A stretch of 64,000 bases of DNA from Nitratireductor thuwali (GTDB taxonomy: Bacteria; Pseudomonadota; Alphaproteobacteria; Rhizobiales; Rhizobiaceae), in the NCBI RefSeq assembly GCF_036621415.1, contig NZ_CP030941.1, positions 3,284,001 to 3,348,000 of the forward strand. Reading direction: 5' to 3'. Positions 26,394-35,866 of this stretch are shown here, one piece after another (within the stretch, counting starts at the first letter, position 1; every line of letters starts with the position of its first letter). Both the position numbers and the translations under genes were made by a program. The notes under the pieces are model-generated. The model did no database searches. It was given only the letters and a program-made list of their open reading frames with translations, and had not been told where the DNA came from.

Positions 26394-27341
26394 GTGAACG
26401 CCACGACACTGCCCAACACGCACCCGACCCGCTCCTTTCAGGGGCTGATCCTGGCGCTCCACAACTACTGGGCGGAAAAGGGCTGCGTGATCCTGCAGCC
26501 CTACGACATGGAAGTGGGCGCGGGAACGTTCCACCCCGCCACCACGCTGCGCTCGCTGGGCCCGAAACCGTGGAACGCGGCCTATGTCCAGCCCTCCCGC
26601 CGCCCCAAGGACGGCCGCTACGGCGAAAACCCCAACCGCCTGCAGCACTATTACCAGTATCAGGTGATCCTCAAGCCCAACCCGTCGAACCTGCAGGAGC
26701 TCTATCTGGGATCGCTGGAGGCCATCGGCCTCGACATGGCCACCCACGACATACGCTTCGTCGAGGACGATTGGGAAAGCCCCACGCTCGGCGCCTGGGG
26801 GCTCGGCTGGGAGTGCTGGTGCGACGGCATGGAGGTCTCGCAGTTCACCTATTTCCAGCAGGTCTGCGGTATCGAATGCGCCCCCGTCTCCGGCGAGCTC
26901 ACCTATGGGCTGGAGCGGCTGGCCATGTATGTGCAGGGCGTCGACAATGTCTACGACCTGAACTTCAACGGTCTGGAAGGCGACGCCAAGGTCACCTATG
27001 GCGATGTGTTCCTGCAGGCCGAGCAGGAATATTCGCGCTTCAATTTCGAATATGCCGATACCGACATCCTGTTTCAGCACTTCAAGGATGCCGAGGCCGA
27101 GTGCCGCGCGCTCCTGGCTGCCGGCGCCCCCGACGAGGCAGGCCGCCTGCACAAATGCGTGCTGCCCGCCTACGACCAGTGCATCAAGGCCAGCCATGTC
27201 TTCAACCTCCTGGACGCGCGCGGCGTCATTTCCGTCACCGAGCGCCAGAGCTACATCCTCAAGGTGCGGGACCTGGCCAAGGCCTGCGGCGAGGCGTTTC
27301 TGCTGACCGAAGCCGGCGGGGCAGCGTTCGAAGCGGCCTGA
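26394..27341 (+). CDS. glyQ: Glycine-tRNA ligase alpha subunit
   Basis: Catalytic subunit of the heterotetrameric bacterial GlyRS, responsible for glycine activation. The 315 residues contain the class II motifs ([53 protein letters not shown]). The start is GTG at 26394, with GGAG a few bases upstream. The beta subunit gene glyS follows in the same direction about 770 bp later. In most relatives the two are closer; here a 46-bp inverted repeat, a small reversed frame and a partial duplicate of the glyS start lie between them. Confidence 0.97.
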   Translation: MNATTLPNTHPTRSFQGLILALHNYWAEKGCVILQPYDMEVGAGTFHPATTLRSLGPKPWNAAYVQPSRRPKDGRYGENPNRLQHYYQYQVILKPNPSNLQELYLGSLEAIGLDMATHDIRFVEDDWESPTLGAWGLGWECWCDGMEVSQFTYFQQVCGIECAPVSGELTYGLERLAMYVQGVDNVYDLNFNGLEGDAKVTYGDVFLQAEQEYSRFNFEYADTDILFQHFKDAEAECRALLAAGAPDEAGRLHKCVLPAYDQCIKASHVFNLLDARGVISVTERQSYILKVRDLAKACGEAFLLTEAGGAAFEAA

Positions 27342-27357
27342 GCGCAGCGCCCTGCAT

Positions 27358-27518
27358 CACCCCCCTCTGCCCTGCCGGGCATCTCCCCCTCAAGGGGGGA
27401 GATCGTCTCTTCATCGTCGTCTCGCCCGATTCTTCGGCGGTCGGAGATTGGCGAAACCGGTCACGACAGCCAATCTCCCCCCTTGAGGGGGAGATGCCCG
27501 GCAGGGCAGAGGGGGGTG
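27358..27518. repeat. Perfect 46-bp inverted repeat with 69-bp spacer
   Basis: Positions 27358-27403 (starting CACCCCCCTCTGCCCTGCCG) are the exact reverse complement of 27473-27518. Each arm also contains a smaller palindrome, GCCCTGCCGGGC. The element starts 16 bp after the glyQ stop, so the transcript would fold into a very stable hairpin. Its outer sequence is shared with the element at 62172-62204. Confidence 0.9.
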
Positions 27519-27559
27519 CGAAGGGGCGCGGCAGTAAATCACAACAGTAGAATTGGCGC

Positions 27560-27760
27560 CTAATTCGCCGCCCCCTGAAGCACGCAACATTGCCCCGCAG
27601 GCTCTGTCGGCAGTTGCGCCGCCAGCGCGGAAACCGGCCGATCCATCGTCTGCAACGCCCGCCGTATGCCGGCCTGCTCTTCGCCGATGGCGGGTATGGC
27701 CTGCGTGACGAGGCAGGCGCTGAGCGCACATATCTGCAGAAGGGTCGATACCGTTGTCAT
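27560..27760 (-). CDS. Possible small exported protein, unknown
   Basis: A 66-codon frame reading opposite to glyQ-glyS. The N-terminus MTTVSTLLQICALSACLVTQ followed by AIPAIGEE looks like a signal peptide, and the remaining 40 residues include a CC pair near the end. There is no strong ribosome-binding site before ATG 27760. It fills the gap between two repeat-bearing stretches and has no recognisable family, so it may be spurious. Confidence 0.35.
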   Translation of the reverse strand: MTTVSTLLQICALSACLVTQAIPAIGEEQAGIRRALQTMDRPVSALAAQLPTEPAGQCCVLQGAAN

Positions 27761-27788
27761 AGCCGTTTTCCGGACAAGAATTGCCTAT

Positions 27789-27809
27789 CTGAAGCGTTTG
27801 TCGCTTCAG
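27789..27809. repeat. Short perfect hairpin upstream of glyS
   Basis: CTGAAGCG and CGCTTCAG pair over a TTTGT loop. It lies between the small reversed frame and the glyS leader. It has no T tract, so an operator or RNA structural role is as likely as termination. Confidence 0.45.
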
Positions 27810-27991
27810 CGCGCCTTTCGGTTCATTGGAGATTTCGCTTCAAGGACGGGGAAGCTCCGGACAGCCCGACAATGGCGGCGAAAATTGTCCTGACGCTGGA
27901 GAATGCACTCTCGGGTGACGGGAAAGAGTGACAGCGAAGGGCTGCTTTGCTATTGCCGCTCGCAACACAGACCTCGCTTCAGAGACCCCCC

Positions 27992-28111
27992 ATGCCCGAC
28001 CTCCTTCTTGAACTTCGCCCCGAAAAGATTCCCGCCCGCCCGCGCGCCCGCAGCGCCGCAGGCGCGAGGACGGGCCATGGCGAGGACGGCATGCGGATGG
28101 AGGCGCACTGA
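27992..28111 (+). CDS. Short upstream frame that duplicates the glyS N-terminus (leader peptide or duplication scar)
   Basis: A 39-codon frame begins [16 protein letters not shown], almost identical to the GlyS start [16 protein letters not shown]. It then diverges into an Arg/Ala/Gly-rich tail and ends at a TGA whose A is the first base of the glyS ATG (TGATG). About 48 bp of the 5' end of glyS are thus present twice in tandem, with silent differences that point to an old event or continued selection. The glyS ribosome-binding site (GGAGG at 28099-28103) lies inside this frame. Translation of it could couple to glyS, but a non-functional scar is also possible. Confidence 0.55.
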   Translation: MPDLLLELRPEKIPARPRARSAAGARTGHGEDGMRMEAH

Positions 28112-30435
28112 TGCCCGACCTTCTTCTCGAACTTCGCTCCGAGGAAATCCCCGCCCGCATGCAGCGCAAGGCGGCGGGCGATCTGAAGAAGCTCGTCACC
28201 GACGCGCTGGTGGACGCCGGGCTCACCTATGAAGGCGCGCAGGAATACTGGACGCCGCGCCGGCTGACGCTCGATCTTCGCGGCCTGACGGCCCGTTCGA
28301 AGGATGTGCGCGAGGAGCGCAAGGGCCCGCGCATCGACGCGCCGGAAAAGGCCGTCGAAGGCTTTCTGCGCGGCGCCGGGCTTTCCTCGGTGGACGAGGC
28401 GGAAATCCGCACCGACCCGAAAAAGGGCGATTTCTACGTCGCCGTGATCGAGAAGAAGGGCAGGGCGGCGGAGGAGATCATCGCCGAGATCATGCCCGCC
28501 ATCATCCGCGATTTCCCGTGGCCGAAATCCATGCGCTGGGGTGCGGCCTCGCGCAAGCCGGGCAGCCTGCGCTGGGTGCGTCCGCTACAATCGATCCTCT
28601 GCACCTTCGGGCCGGAGACGGAGGAGCCGGTGGTGGTCAATTTCGAGGTCGACGGCATCTGCTCCTCGAACGTCACCTACGGCCACCGCTTCCACGCGCC
28701 CGAGGCCATAAAGGTGCGCCGCTTCGAGGACTATGCCGAGAAGCTGGGCGCGGCAAAGGTCGTGCTCGACGCCGAGCGCCGCAAGCGCATGATCCTGGAC
28801 GATGCCCGCAACCTGGCCTTCGCCAACGGGCTGGAGTTGGTCGAGGACGAGGGGCTTCTCGAAGAAGTCTCCGGCCTCGTCGAATGGCCGGTCGTGCTGA
28901 TGGGCACCTTTGAGGAGGAATATCTGGAAATCCCGCCGGAAGTGATCCGGCTCACCATCCGCGCCAACCAGAAATGCTTCGTCTGCCGGCCCCAGGGCGA
29001 GCCGGACAAGCTGTCGAACCGCTTCGTCATCACCGCCAATATCGAGGCGAAGGACGGCGGCAAGGAAATAGCCCACGGCAACGGCAAGGTCGTGCGCGCC
29101 CGGCTTTCCGACGCGCTCTATTTCTGGAAGACCGACCAGGCCAACCTGCCCGACCTCGACAAGCTCGCGGCATCGGCCGAAAAATTCGGCCTCGATTTGA
29201 AGAAGCCGCTGGACCAGCGCATGGCCCGGCTCGACCATCTGGGCGTCACCTTCCATGCCAAGCTCGGCACCCAAGGCGAGCGCGTAGAGCGCATCCGCCG
29301 GCTGGCCCGCGAACTCGCCCCCGTCGTCGGCGCCGACCCGGCGCTCGCCGAACGCGCCGCCGTCCTCGCCAAGGCGGACCTCCAGACGGAAGTCGTCGGC
29401 GAGTTCCCCGAACTCCAGGGCGCCATCGGCCGCAAATATGCTGACCTGCAAGGCGAACACCCCTCCGTCGCCGCCGCCATCGAGGAGCACTACAAGCCCC
29501 TAGGCCCCACCGACATCGTCCCCACCGATCCGGTATCGGTCGCCGTCGCGCTCGCCGACAAGCTCGACATGCTGGTGGGCTTCTGGGCCATCGACGAAAA
29601 GCCGACGGGGAGCAAGGATCCCTACGCGCTGCGAAGGGCGGCGCTGGGGGTAATTCGCATTGTGGTAGAGAATGGGGTGCGGCTGGAATTGATCGCATAC
29701 GGCCTAGCCAGTCTTCTTGCATGGCGAGTAGGGCCGCGCGCCCATACCGTGAGTGGCCGGATTCGATTTTGGCTGACGACGTTGGAGGAAACGGACTTTC
29801 TTGGACCGAAATTCCTCCGTTGGCTGGACGAGCACACGCATGTGCCGGTTCCGAAAAGTGATGATGGCATTTGGCCGAAAGCTGCTGCTCAAGTTTTCGA
29901 TCTCCTCGCCTTCTTCCACGACCGCCTGAAGGTCTATCTCCGCGACCAGGGCGCCCGCTACGATCTCATCGATGCGGTGTTGGCCAGCGAGAGTGGGGAC
30001 GCTTCCGCAAACAACAACGACCTCCTCCTCATCGTCCGCCGCGTGGAGGCCCTGTCGGAGCTCCTCGCCACCCCTGACGGCGAGAACCTCCTTGCCGGCA
30101 CCAAGCGCGCCGCCAACATTCTCACCGCCGAGGAAAAGAAGGGCACCCGCATCGCCGATGCGGTAGACCCCGCGCTCCTGGCCGAGGCTTCCGAAAAGGC
30201 TCTCTTCGCCGCCGTGGACGGCGCCGAGAAGAAAGCCGCCGAAGCGATTCAAAACCAGGACTTTTCCGCCGCGATGAAAGCGCTTGCCGCACTGCGCGAG
30301 CCCGTTGATTCATTCTTCGAGCATGTGCTCGTAAACGACGAGAATGATTCAATTCGTGCCAACCGCCTCGCACTCCTCGCACGCATCCGCCGGGCAACCG
30401 GCCAGGTCGCCGATTTCTCGAAAATCGCCGGATAG
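28111..30435 (+). CDS. glyS: Glycine-tRNA ligase beta subunit
   Basis: The tRNA-recognising subunit of GlyRS. At 774 residues it is longer than the roughly 690 of enterobacterial GlyS. The family core is present: [85 protein letters not shown]. The extra length falls after [12 protein letters not shown] (about residues 520-590), in a Trp-rich stretch whose codons (GTA, CTA, CGA, AGT, GCT) differ from the rest of the gene. The ATG overlaps the stop of a 39-codon leader that mimics its own N-terminus. Confidence 0.96.
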   Translation: MPDLLLELRSEEIPARMQRKAAGDLKKLVTDALVDAGLTYEGAQEYWTPRRLTLDLRGLTARSKDVREERKGPRIDAPEKAVEGFLRGAGLSSVDEAEIRTDPKKGDFYVAVIEKKGRAAEEIIAEIMPAIIRDFPWPKSMRWGAASRKPGSLRWVRPLQSILCTFGPETEEPVVVNFEVDGICSSNVTYGHRFHAPEAIKVRRFEDYAEKLGAAKVVLDAERRKRMILDDARNLAFANGLELVEDEGLLEEVSGLVEWPVVLMGTFEEEYLEIPPEVIRLTIRANQKCFVCRPQGEPDKLSNRFVITANIEAKDGGKEIAHGNGKVVRARLSDALYFWKTDQANLPDLDKLAASAEKFGLDLKKPLDQRMARLDHLGVTFHAKLGTQGERVERIRRLARELAPVVGADPALAERAAVLAKADLQTEVVGEFPELQGAIGRKYADLQGEHPSVAAAIEEHYKPLGPTDIVPTDPVSVAVALADKLDMLVGFWAIDEKPTGSKDPYALRRAALGVIRIVVENGVRLELIAYGLASLLAWRVGPRAHTVSGRIRFWLTTLEETDFLGPKFLRWLDEHTHVPVPKSDDGIWPKAAAQVFDLLAFFHDRLKVYLRDQGARYDLIDAVLASESGDASANNNDLLLIVRRVEALSELLATPDGENLLAGTKRAANILTAEEKKGTRIADAVDPALLAEASEKALFAAVDGAEKKAAEAIQNQDFSAAMKALAALREPVDSFFEHVLVNDENDSIRANRLALLARIRRATGQVADFSKIAG

Positions 30436-30502
30436 CGCTCCGCGTTTCGGGGCCGACACGTTCAGCACCCACGATACCTGACACTGCCGATGTATTTTCA
30501 CG

Positions 30503-30644
30503 GTTCAGGCATGGATCCTCGGGTCGGGGCCCGAGGATGACGAAGGTTGAGGGGCTGTTGTCAATCACCAAGGTCGGCGGTTAGCGGCATCTCACCATAC
30601 AGTTCGTCATCCTCGGGCCCCGACCCGAGGATCCATGCCTGAAC
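30503..30644. repeat. Perfect 42-bp inverted repeat with 58-bp spacer
   Basis: Positions 30503-30544 (GTTCAGGCATGGATCCTCGG onward) are the exact reverse complement of 30603-30644. Each arm contains the inner palindrome CTCGGGTCGGGGCCCGAG with slight asymmetry. It lies about 70 bp after the glyS stop. It resembles CTCGGG-type intergenic palindromes seen in other rhizobial genomes and may act as a transcript-end hairpin. Confidence 0.9.
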
Positions 30645-30824
30645 GGCCAATGCTTACGCGATCACCCCAACCGCCCTCATATCACCCTCCGTGCCTCCAG
30701 AATGACACCTTCACCCACCATCGCTCCCCGCGTTAACGGCTGATCAAGGTTAATCGATTACCGTCAAATTCGGTTGGTTTTTGCGTAATGCGTGTGTGAG
30801 GGTCGGGTGTTTGGTTCGGGTGTA

Positions 30825-31979
30825 ATGCGGGCTCGGAAACGGGCGGATCGCGAAACCTCTCTTCTTTCTCCCATCTGTCTTGGGCTGGGTATCTGGATCG
30901 GTTTTCCGACCGCCGCCGCCTATCAGGACATGGCGAGCATGATTTCGGGTCAGGACGGCAAGGCCCGCTGGACGGCGGTGGTCGAGCGTTCGGTCGCCGG
31001 CTCCGTGCACCAGGCGGAAATGCCCTTTGCCGACGAGAGCCTGCGCGACGCGCGGCTTTCGGGCGCGGGGCTGAATGCGCCGGGCATCGGCGAAGTGGCG
31101 CTGCGCACCAAGGCCGGCGCCGTCGAAACGCCGGACGAAGAGCGCGTGAACCGCGCCGGCAAGCAGGGCCGCATCGTCCACGTCGCCCCCGTCTCTCCGC
31201 CGAAATTCTTCAATGCCGGTTCGGTGCTGGAGCGCACGGGTGCGCTGCTTTCCCCCGAAACGGGCTCGGACATCGTGATGGCTTTCGCCAAACCCGGCAT
31301 CAAGGGCAAGGAAGTCCAGATCGCCCAGGCATTCCACCTGCGGCAGGACAGGCCGGCGGCCTCCGGCATGCCCAGCATGATCGCCGAGCTGGTCAACAAC
31401 GATCAGCCGGACATCCTCGCCACGGCCTACGCGCCGCCCGAACCCGATTATGCCAAGGCTTCCCCCTTCGCCAGCATCCTCAACGAGGAAAAGGCCGGCC
31501 GCTTCATCCCGCCGGGCGCCGACAGCGATCACCCGTGGATGCGCCGGCCCTTGCCGGCGTCGGTGTTTTCGGACCGGGAGCAGCAGTGCCTGGCCGCCGG
31601 CATCTATTTCGAGGCGCGCGGCGAGCTGGTGAAGGGGCAGGCGGCCGTCGCTCAGGTCATCCTCAACCGGGTGCGCAACCCCGCCTATCCGGACACGATC
31701 TGCGGCGTCGTCTACCAGAACAAGGACTGGCGCAACCGCTGCCAGTTCTCCTTCGCCTGCGACGGCATTCGCGAGCGGGTGCAGAGTCCCCGCCACTACA
31801 AGACCGCCGAGGAAGTGGGCATGGCCGTCACCGCCGGCAAGATCTGGCTGGAGGAGGTCGGTTCCTCGACCCACTACCACGCCACCTATGTGCAGCCGCG
31901 CTGGGCGTCGGCGATGGAGCGCATGAAGAAGATCGGCCAGCACATCTTTTACCGCACCTATGGCGGCGGCTGGAACTGA
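30825..31979 (+). CDS. Cell wall hydrolase, SleB-like (Hydrolase_2 domain)
   Basis: A 384-residue protein with an N-terminal basic and hydrophobic segment (RETSLLSPICLGLGIWIGFPTAAA) that would export or anchor it. A low-complexity middle follows, and the C-terminal third is a Hydrolase_2 domain beginning REQQCLAAGIYFEARGELVKGQAAVAQVILNRVRN. The Glu in YFEARGE is the presumed catalytic acid of this SleB-type lytic transglycosylase or amidase fold. ATG 30825 is the first ATG, but no clear ribosome-binding site is seen; a GTG at 30792 in frame is an alternative. The gene lies upstream of the ATP synthase operon. Confidence 0.85.
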   Translation: MRARKRADRETSLLSPICLGLGIWIGFPTAAAYQDMASMISGQDGKARWTAVVERSVAGSVHQAEMPFADESLRDARLSGAGLNAPGIGEVALRTKAGAVETPDEERVNRAGKQGRIVHVAPVSPPKFFNAGSVLERTGALLSPETGSDIVMAFAKPGIKGKEVQIAQAFHLRQDRPAASGMPSMIAELVNNDQPDILATAYAPPEPDYAKASPFASILNEEKAGRFIPPGADSDHPWMRRPLPASVFSDREQQCLAAGIYFEARGELVKGQAAVAQVILNRVRNPAYPDTICGVVYQNKDWRNRCQFSFACDGIRERVQSPRHYKTAEEVGMAVTAGKIWLEEVGSSTHYHATYVQPRWASAMERMKKIGQHIFYRTYGGGWN

Positions 31980-32142
31980 GCCGCAGGCCGGACCCGCCCG
32001 GCGGCGCCGCGCGATTTGACGGCGCCGATGGCCGCGATTCTTCGCAGCCGCGGCACGCGATCCCGCATGGCGCATTGTCGCACCGCGGTAAACAACTGTT
32101 TTTTCATGTAAAAATGCCCTGCAGGCAGAGGCGTCAGGCGGC

Positions 32143-32171
32143 TTGACTGGCGCGGGAGCGGTCACTATGTT
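32143..32171 (+). promoter_or_regulatory. Likely promoter of the atpI-B-E-F'-F operon
   Basis: TTGACT (32143-32148) and TATGTT (32166-32171) are separated by 17 bp, 54 bp before the atpI start. This fits a sigma-70-type promoter. Confidence 0.5.
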
Positions 32172-32224
32172 GCGCGCGACTTTGAAGCGGACAGCCGCTT
32201 GCCGATAACCGGACGGAGGTTGCG

Positions 32225-32581
32225 GTGGCCGATCGGGAGAAGCCGGACGATCTGGACGGACGGCGGCGTGACCTTGCGGCCGCGCTGGCAGCCAGAAGGC
32301 CGTCCGCATCGGAGGGGGATAAGGCCGCCGGGGCCGGCAGCATGGGCGGGTATGGGAATGCTCTCAAGCTTTCCAGCGAGTTCATTGCGGGCATCCTGGT
32401 CGGCGCGGGGCTGGGCTGGTTCATCGACAGGATGGCCGGCACGTCGCCCTGGGGGTTGATCATTTTCCTGCTCGTCGGTTTCGGGGCAGGGGTTCTTAAT
32501 GTCCTGCGTTCTGCAGGGAAAGTTGCCGAATTCGGGGCGCGGACGCCGGACAAGGGCCGTTCCGACCGAGAGGCGAAATAG
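32225..32581 (+). CDS. atpI: ATP synthase assembly protein AtpI
   Basis: A 118-residue protein with a charged N-terminal half and two membrane helices ([20 protein letters not shown] and [20 protein letters not shown]). This is the AtpI/AtpZ layout that helps assemble the c-ring and may transport Mg2+ or Ca2+. The start is GTG 32225 with CGGAGG upstream. It is the first gene of the Fo operon; atpB starts 37 bp after its stop. Confidence 0.92.
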   Translation: MADREKPDDLDGRRRDLAAALAARRPSASEGDKAAGAGSMGGYGNALKLSSEFIAGILVGAGLGWFIDRMAGTSPWGLIIFLLVGFGAGVLNVLRSAGKVAEFGARTPDKGRSDREAK

Positions 32582-32618
32582 GCGGCAGCGGCCGCGATTT
32601 GAAAGCGAGGGGATCCCA

Positions 32619-33368
32619 GTGGCAACCGATCCGATCCACCAGTTCCAGATCTCGAAACTGATCCCCATCGAGATTGGGGGGCTGGATTTTTCCTTCACCA
32701 ACTCGTCCGCCTTCATGCTGGCGACGGTGCTCGGGGCCGGCGCCTTTCTCTTCCTGACGACGTCGAGCCGCGGCCTCGTGCCGGGCCGCCTCCAGTCGGT
32801 CTCCGAGATGGCCTACGAGTTCATCGCATCGATGCTGCGAGACGCCGCCGGCTCGCAGGGAATGCGCTTTTTCCCGCTCGTCTTTTCGCTCTTCATGTTC
32901 GTGCTGGTCGCCAATCTTTTCGGCATGGTGCCGTATTTCTTCACGGTCACCAGCCACATCATCGTCACTTTTGCCCTTGCCATGCTGGTGATCGGCACCG
33001 TTCTCATTTACGGTTTCTGGAAGCACGGCTTCAAGTTCCTCAACCTGTTCGTGCCGGACGGCGTTCCCGCCGCGCTTATCCCGCTGGTCGTGCTGATTGA
33101 GGTCGTTTCGTTCCTGTCCCGTCCCGTCAGCCTGTCCGTGCGCCTGTTCGCCAACATGCTGGCCGGGCACATCACGCTCAAGGTTTTCGCCGGTTTCGTC
33201 ACCTCGCTCAGCGCGTTCGGCGCCGTCGGCGTCGCCGGCGCGGTGCTGCCGCTGGCCATGACGGTGGCGCTTACCGGCCTTGAATTTCTGGTGGCCTTCC
33301 TGCAGGCCTACGTCTTCGCGGTCCTCACCTGCATGTACCTCAACGACGCTCTGCACCCCAGTCATTGA
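32619..33368 (+). CDS. atpB: F0F1 ATP synthase subunit a
   Basis: The 249-residue proton-channel subunit of Fo. The essential Arg lies in [14 protein letters not shown], and the last helix carries [20 protein letters not shown]. The N-terminus [16 protein letters not shown] identifies GTG 32619 as the start; the frame is open further upstream, but that part overlaps atpI. The order atpI-atpB-atpE-atpF'-atpF, apart from the F1 genes, is normal for alphaproteobacteria. Confidence 0.97.
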   Translation: MATDPIHQFQISKLIPIEIGGLDFSFTNSSAFMLATVLGAGAFLFLTTSSRGLVPGRLQSVSEMAYEFIASMLRDAAGSQGMRFFPLVFSLFMFVLVANLFGMVPYFFTVTSHIIVTFALAMLVIGTVLIYGFWKHGFKFLNLFVPDGVPAALIPLVVLIEVVSFLSRPVSLSVRLFANMLAGHITLKVFAGFVTSLSAFGAVGVAGAVLPLAMTVALTGLEFLVAFLQAYVFAVLTCMYLNDALHPSH

Positions 33369-33452
33369 TGGAATAGGCCACCAATGGAATCGGCGGGCTG
33401 AACCCGCTGCAACACGCAATCTGAAAAGCTACGATCCACAAGGAGTTGTAAG

Positions 33453-33677
33453 ATGGAAGTAGAAGCAGCAAAGGCAATCGGCGCGGGCATCGCCTGCCTC
33501 GGCATGGGCGGCGCCGGCATCGGCCTCGGCCACATTTTCGGCAACTATCTGGCGGGCGCGCTGCGCAATCCGTCGGCCGCCGATGGCCAGTTCGGCCGTC
33601 TCATCTTCGGCTTCGCCGTGACCGAAGCGCTGGGCATCTTCTCGCTGCTCGTCGCGCTGCTCCTCCTCTTCACCTAA
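33453..33677 (+). CDS. atpE: F0F1 ATP synthase subunit c
   Basis: A 74-residue proteolipid with two helices. The first contains [21 protein letters not shown], the cytoplasmic loop holds the conserved RNP (GALRNPSA), and the second helix carries the proton-binding Glu in [15 protein letters not shown]. Protons moving past this Glu turn the c-ring. AAGGAG precedes the ATG, as expected for a protein needed in many copies. Confidence 0.97.
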   Translation: MEVEAAKAIGAGIACLGMGGAGIGLGHIFGNYLAGALRNPSAADGQFGRLIFGFAVTEALGIFSLLVALLLLFT

Positions 33678-33836
33678 GCAGCGGCTTTTCCGTGCCGGTT
33701 CCGGTCGCGCCATGCGCGGCCGGAAGGTTTGGAAGCGGGTTCGGTTTCCGCCGAAGCCGCTGGAAGACAGAGACAGTGAACGAGGCACGTGGTTGCGGCA
33801 GCGCTCACGTGCCAGGCAACGCCCAAGGGGAAAGCC

Positions 33837-34415
33837 ATGTTCGTGGCGCCTGCATATGCACAAACGCCGGCAACCGACGCCGAAACGCTCACCGAGACGG
33901 GTGTGGCCGATCATGGCGCCGGCGAGCCTGCGTTTCCGCCGTTTGAAACGGAGACCTACCCGTCCCAGCTTCTGTGGCTGGCGATTACTTTCGGGCTGTT
34001 CTACCTGTTCCTGAAAAAGGTCGCCCTGCCGCGCATCGGCAGTATTCTCGAGGTGCGCCGCGACCGTATCGCGCAGGATCTCGATCAGGCGGCCCGCATG
34101 AAGGAAGAGGCCGACGAGGCCGTCGCCGCTTACGAGCAGGAACTGGCCGACGCCCGCAAGAAGGCGGGCGCCATCGCCCAGGAAGCGCGCGACAATGCCA
34201 AGGCGGAAGCCGACGCCGAGCGCCGAAAGGTCGAGCAGGCTCTCGAAGCCAAGCTGGAAAAGGCGGAAGCGCGCATCGCCGAGATCAAGAGCACCGCGCT
34301 GAAGGATGTCGGCACGATTGCCGAGGAAACGGCCGGCACCATCGTGCAGGAGCTGATCGGCGGGACCGTCGACAAGAAGAGCTTGGCGGCAGCCGTCAAG
34401 GCCGTCGGGCGATAG
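33837..34415 (+). CDS. atpF': F0F1 ATP synthase subunit b' (second b-type stator subunit)
   Basis: A 192-residue stator subunit. A single membrane helix ([20 protein letters not shown]) follows a 45-residue N-terminal extension. A long charged coiled coil then forms the peripheral stalk with subunit b. ATG 33837 is chosen because AAGGGG lies just upstream and because [11 protein letters not shown] matches the usual b' start in Brucella and rhizobia. The frame is open to GTG 33789. The extension resembles a signal sequence (ending AYAQ) and may be cleaved. Confidence 0.93.
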   Translation: MFVAPAYAQTPATDAETLTETGVADHGAGEPAFPPFETETYPSQLLWLAITFGLFYLFLKKVALPRIGSILEVRRDRIAQDLDQAARMKEEADEAVAAYEQELADARKKAGAIAQEARDNAKAEADAERRKVEQALEAKLEKAEARIAEIKSTALKDVGTIAEETAGTIVQELIGGTVDKKSLAAAVKAVGR

Positions 34416-34424
34416 GAGAGAGCC

Positions 34425-34904
34425 ATGGACGCGACATTCTGGGCGCTCATTTCGCTCATCATCTTTCTGGCGATTTTGGCCTATCTGAAGGTTCCGGGCA
34501 TGATCGGCAGGTCGCTGGACGACCGTGCCGACCGCATCCGCAACGAGCTGGAGGAGGCGCGCAAGCTGCGCGAGGATGCCCAGCAGCTGCTGGCCGAGTA
34601 TCAGCGCAAACGGCAGGAAGCCGAGCAGGAGGCGAAGGACCTCGTCGCCGCCGCCAAGCGTGAGTCGAAGCAGATCCTTGCCGAAGCCAAGCAGAAGACC
34701 GAGGAATATGTCGCCCGCCGCACGGAACTGGCCGAGCAGAAGATCGCCCAGGCCGAGCGCGACGCGGTGAGCGAAGTGCGTGCGCTGGCGGTCGACGTCG
34801 CCGTGGCCGCCGCCGGCCGCATCCTGGCCGACAAGGTCGACGACAAGACGGGCGGCGATCTGTTCAAGTCCTCCGTGGCCCAGGTCAAGTCCAAGCTGAA
34901 CTGA
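34425..34904 (+). CDS. atpF: F0F1 ATP synthase subunit b
   Basis: A 159-residue stator subunit. The N-terminal membrane helix (FWALISLIIFLAILAYL) is followed by a charged coiled coil rich in Glu, Lys and Ala up to the end. It starts nine bases after the b' stop with GGAGAG upstream. It is the last gene of the operon and is followed by a strong terminator. Confidence 0.96.
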   Translation: MDATFWALISLIIFLAILAYLKVPGMIGRSLDDRADRIRNELEEARKLREDAQQLLAEYQRKRQEAEQEAKDLVAAAKRESKQILAEAKQKTEEYVARRTELAEQKIAQAERDAVSEVRALAVDVAVAAAGRILADKVDDKTGGDLFKSSVAQVKSKLN

Positions 34905-34937
34905 GCCTCCGGCGCCCACACTTGCTTTGAAGCCACA

Positions 34938-34968
34938 AACGCCGCCGGCACCGCCGGCGGCGTTTTTT
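34938..34968 (+). terminator. Rho-independent terminator of the Fo operon
   Basis: A 12-bp perfect stem (34938-34949 with 34953-34964, GC-rich) has a three-base loop and runs into six T residues. Confidence 0.9.
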
Positions 34969-34980
34969 CATGGTTGACTT

Positions 34981-35030
34981 GAGCATGATCTTCCGGGCCG
35001 AAGACGGCTTCCACTTTTCCTGGATCTGCT
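34981..35030. repeat. Dispersed intergenic mosaic repeat, copy 4
   Basis: GAGCATGATCTTCCGG, a GACGGCTTCC core and ACTTTTCCTGGATC form an imperfect palindrome of the same family as the copies at 2281, 53221, 58657 and 59976. It sits between the convergent atpF and rnhB genes. Confidence 0.6.
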
Positions 35031-35040
35031 TAGTGTCGGC

Positions 35041-35730
35041 TTATGCCGGAACATCCGCCGCGCAGGCCTCGACTTCATCCCGCACGCGTAGCGGGGCAAA
35101 GCTCATCCGGTGCAGGCGCAGCCAGGGGCCATGCTCGGCAATTGCCGAGCGATGACGGGGCGTGGCATAGCCGACATGGCTTTCGAACCCGTAATGCGGT
35201 CTCACCCCGCCGGTGCGGACCATCATCCGGTCGCGGGTGACCTTGGCGACGATCGAGGCGGCGGCGATGGATTGCGAGCGCTGGTCGCCCTTGACGACCG
35301 CGCGGCACGGGCAGCACAGCCCCGGCGGAATGTCGCGCCCGTCGGCGAACGCATAGCGCGGCGTCACGCACAGACCGTGCAACGCCCTGCGCATCGCTTC
35401 CAGGCTGGCCTTGCGAATGTCCGTGGCATCGATGGCGGCAGCCGGGACCGAGGCCACGGAAACGGCAATGGCCGCATCGAAGATGGCTTGGGCTATCGTC
35501 TCGCGCTCTTCCGCCGACAGCCGCTTGGAATCGTCCAGGCCGTCGGGAATGCGCTCCGGATCGAGTATGACGGCCGCCGCGACCACCGGCCCCGCCAGCG
35601 GCCCCCGCCCGACCTCGTCCAGGCCCGCGACCGGCACATGCCCGTCGCGCATGATTCCCGCTTCGAGCGTGAAGTCGGGACGCACGGGCAGGTCGAAGAG
35701 GAGCGGAGAATCGGATTGCGATGAAGCCAT
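35041..35730 (-). CDS. rnhB: Ribonuclease HII
   Basis: Cleaves the RNA strand of RNA-DNA hybrids and starts removal of single ribonucleotides from DNA. The 229-residue protein has the signature [21 protein letters not shown] with catalytic D and E, DDSKRLS, and the third acidic residue near ADGRDIP, plus [13 protein letters not shown]. The start at 35730 keeps the N-terminal extension ([10 protein letters not shown]) common in rhizobial RNase HII. ATG 35652, just before [15 protein letters not shown], is an alternative. Confidence 0.94.
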   Translation of the reverse strand: MASSQSDSPLLFDLPVRPDFTLEAGIMRDGHVPVAGLDEVGRGPLAGPVVAAAVILDPERIPDGLDDSKRLSAEERETIAQAIFDAAIAVSVASVPAAAIDATDIRKASLEAMRRALHGLCVTPRYAFADGRDIPPGLCCPCRAVVKGDQRSQSIAAASIVAKVTRDRMMVRTGGVRPHYGFESHVGYATPRHRSAIAEHGPWLRLHRMSFAPLRVRDEVEACAADVPA

Positions 35731-35866
35731 TGTGCGGCAATGCTCGCATCGCATCCGATTCTCCGCAAGCCTTTCCCGGTGGCAGGGGCGGCGAAAACCG
35801 GGAAGGCGCCGTCGGCCCCGGGGCAGGGCGTGCGACGGAAGTTCTGCAGGGCCCCCGCGAGCCCCG

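Noticed and set aside
27872..27931. A 19-codon frame (MAAKIVLTLENALSGDGKE) upstream of glyS
   Set aside because: No ribosome-binding site and nothing recognisable; chance occurrence is likely in this length.
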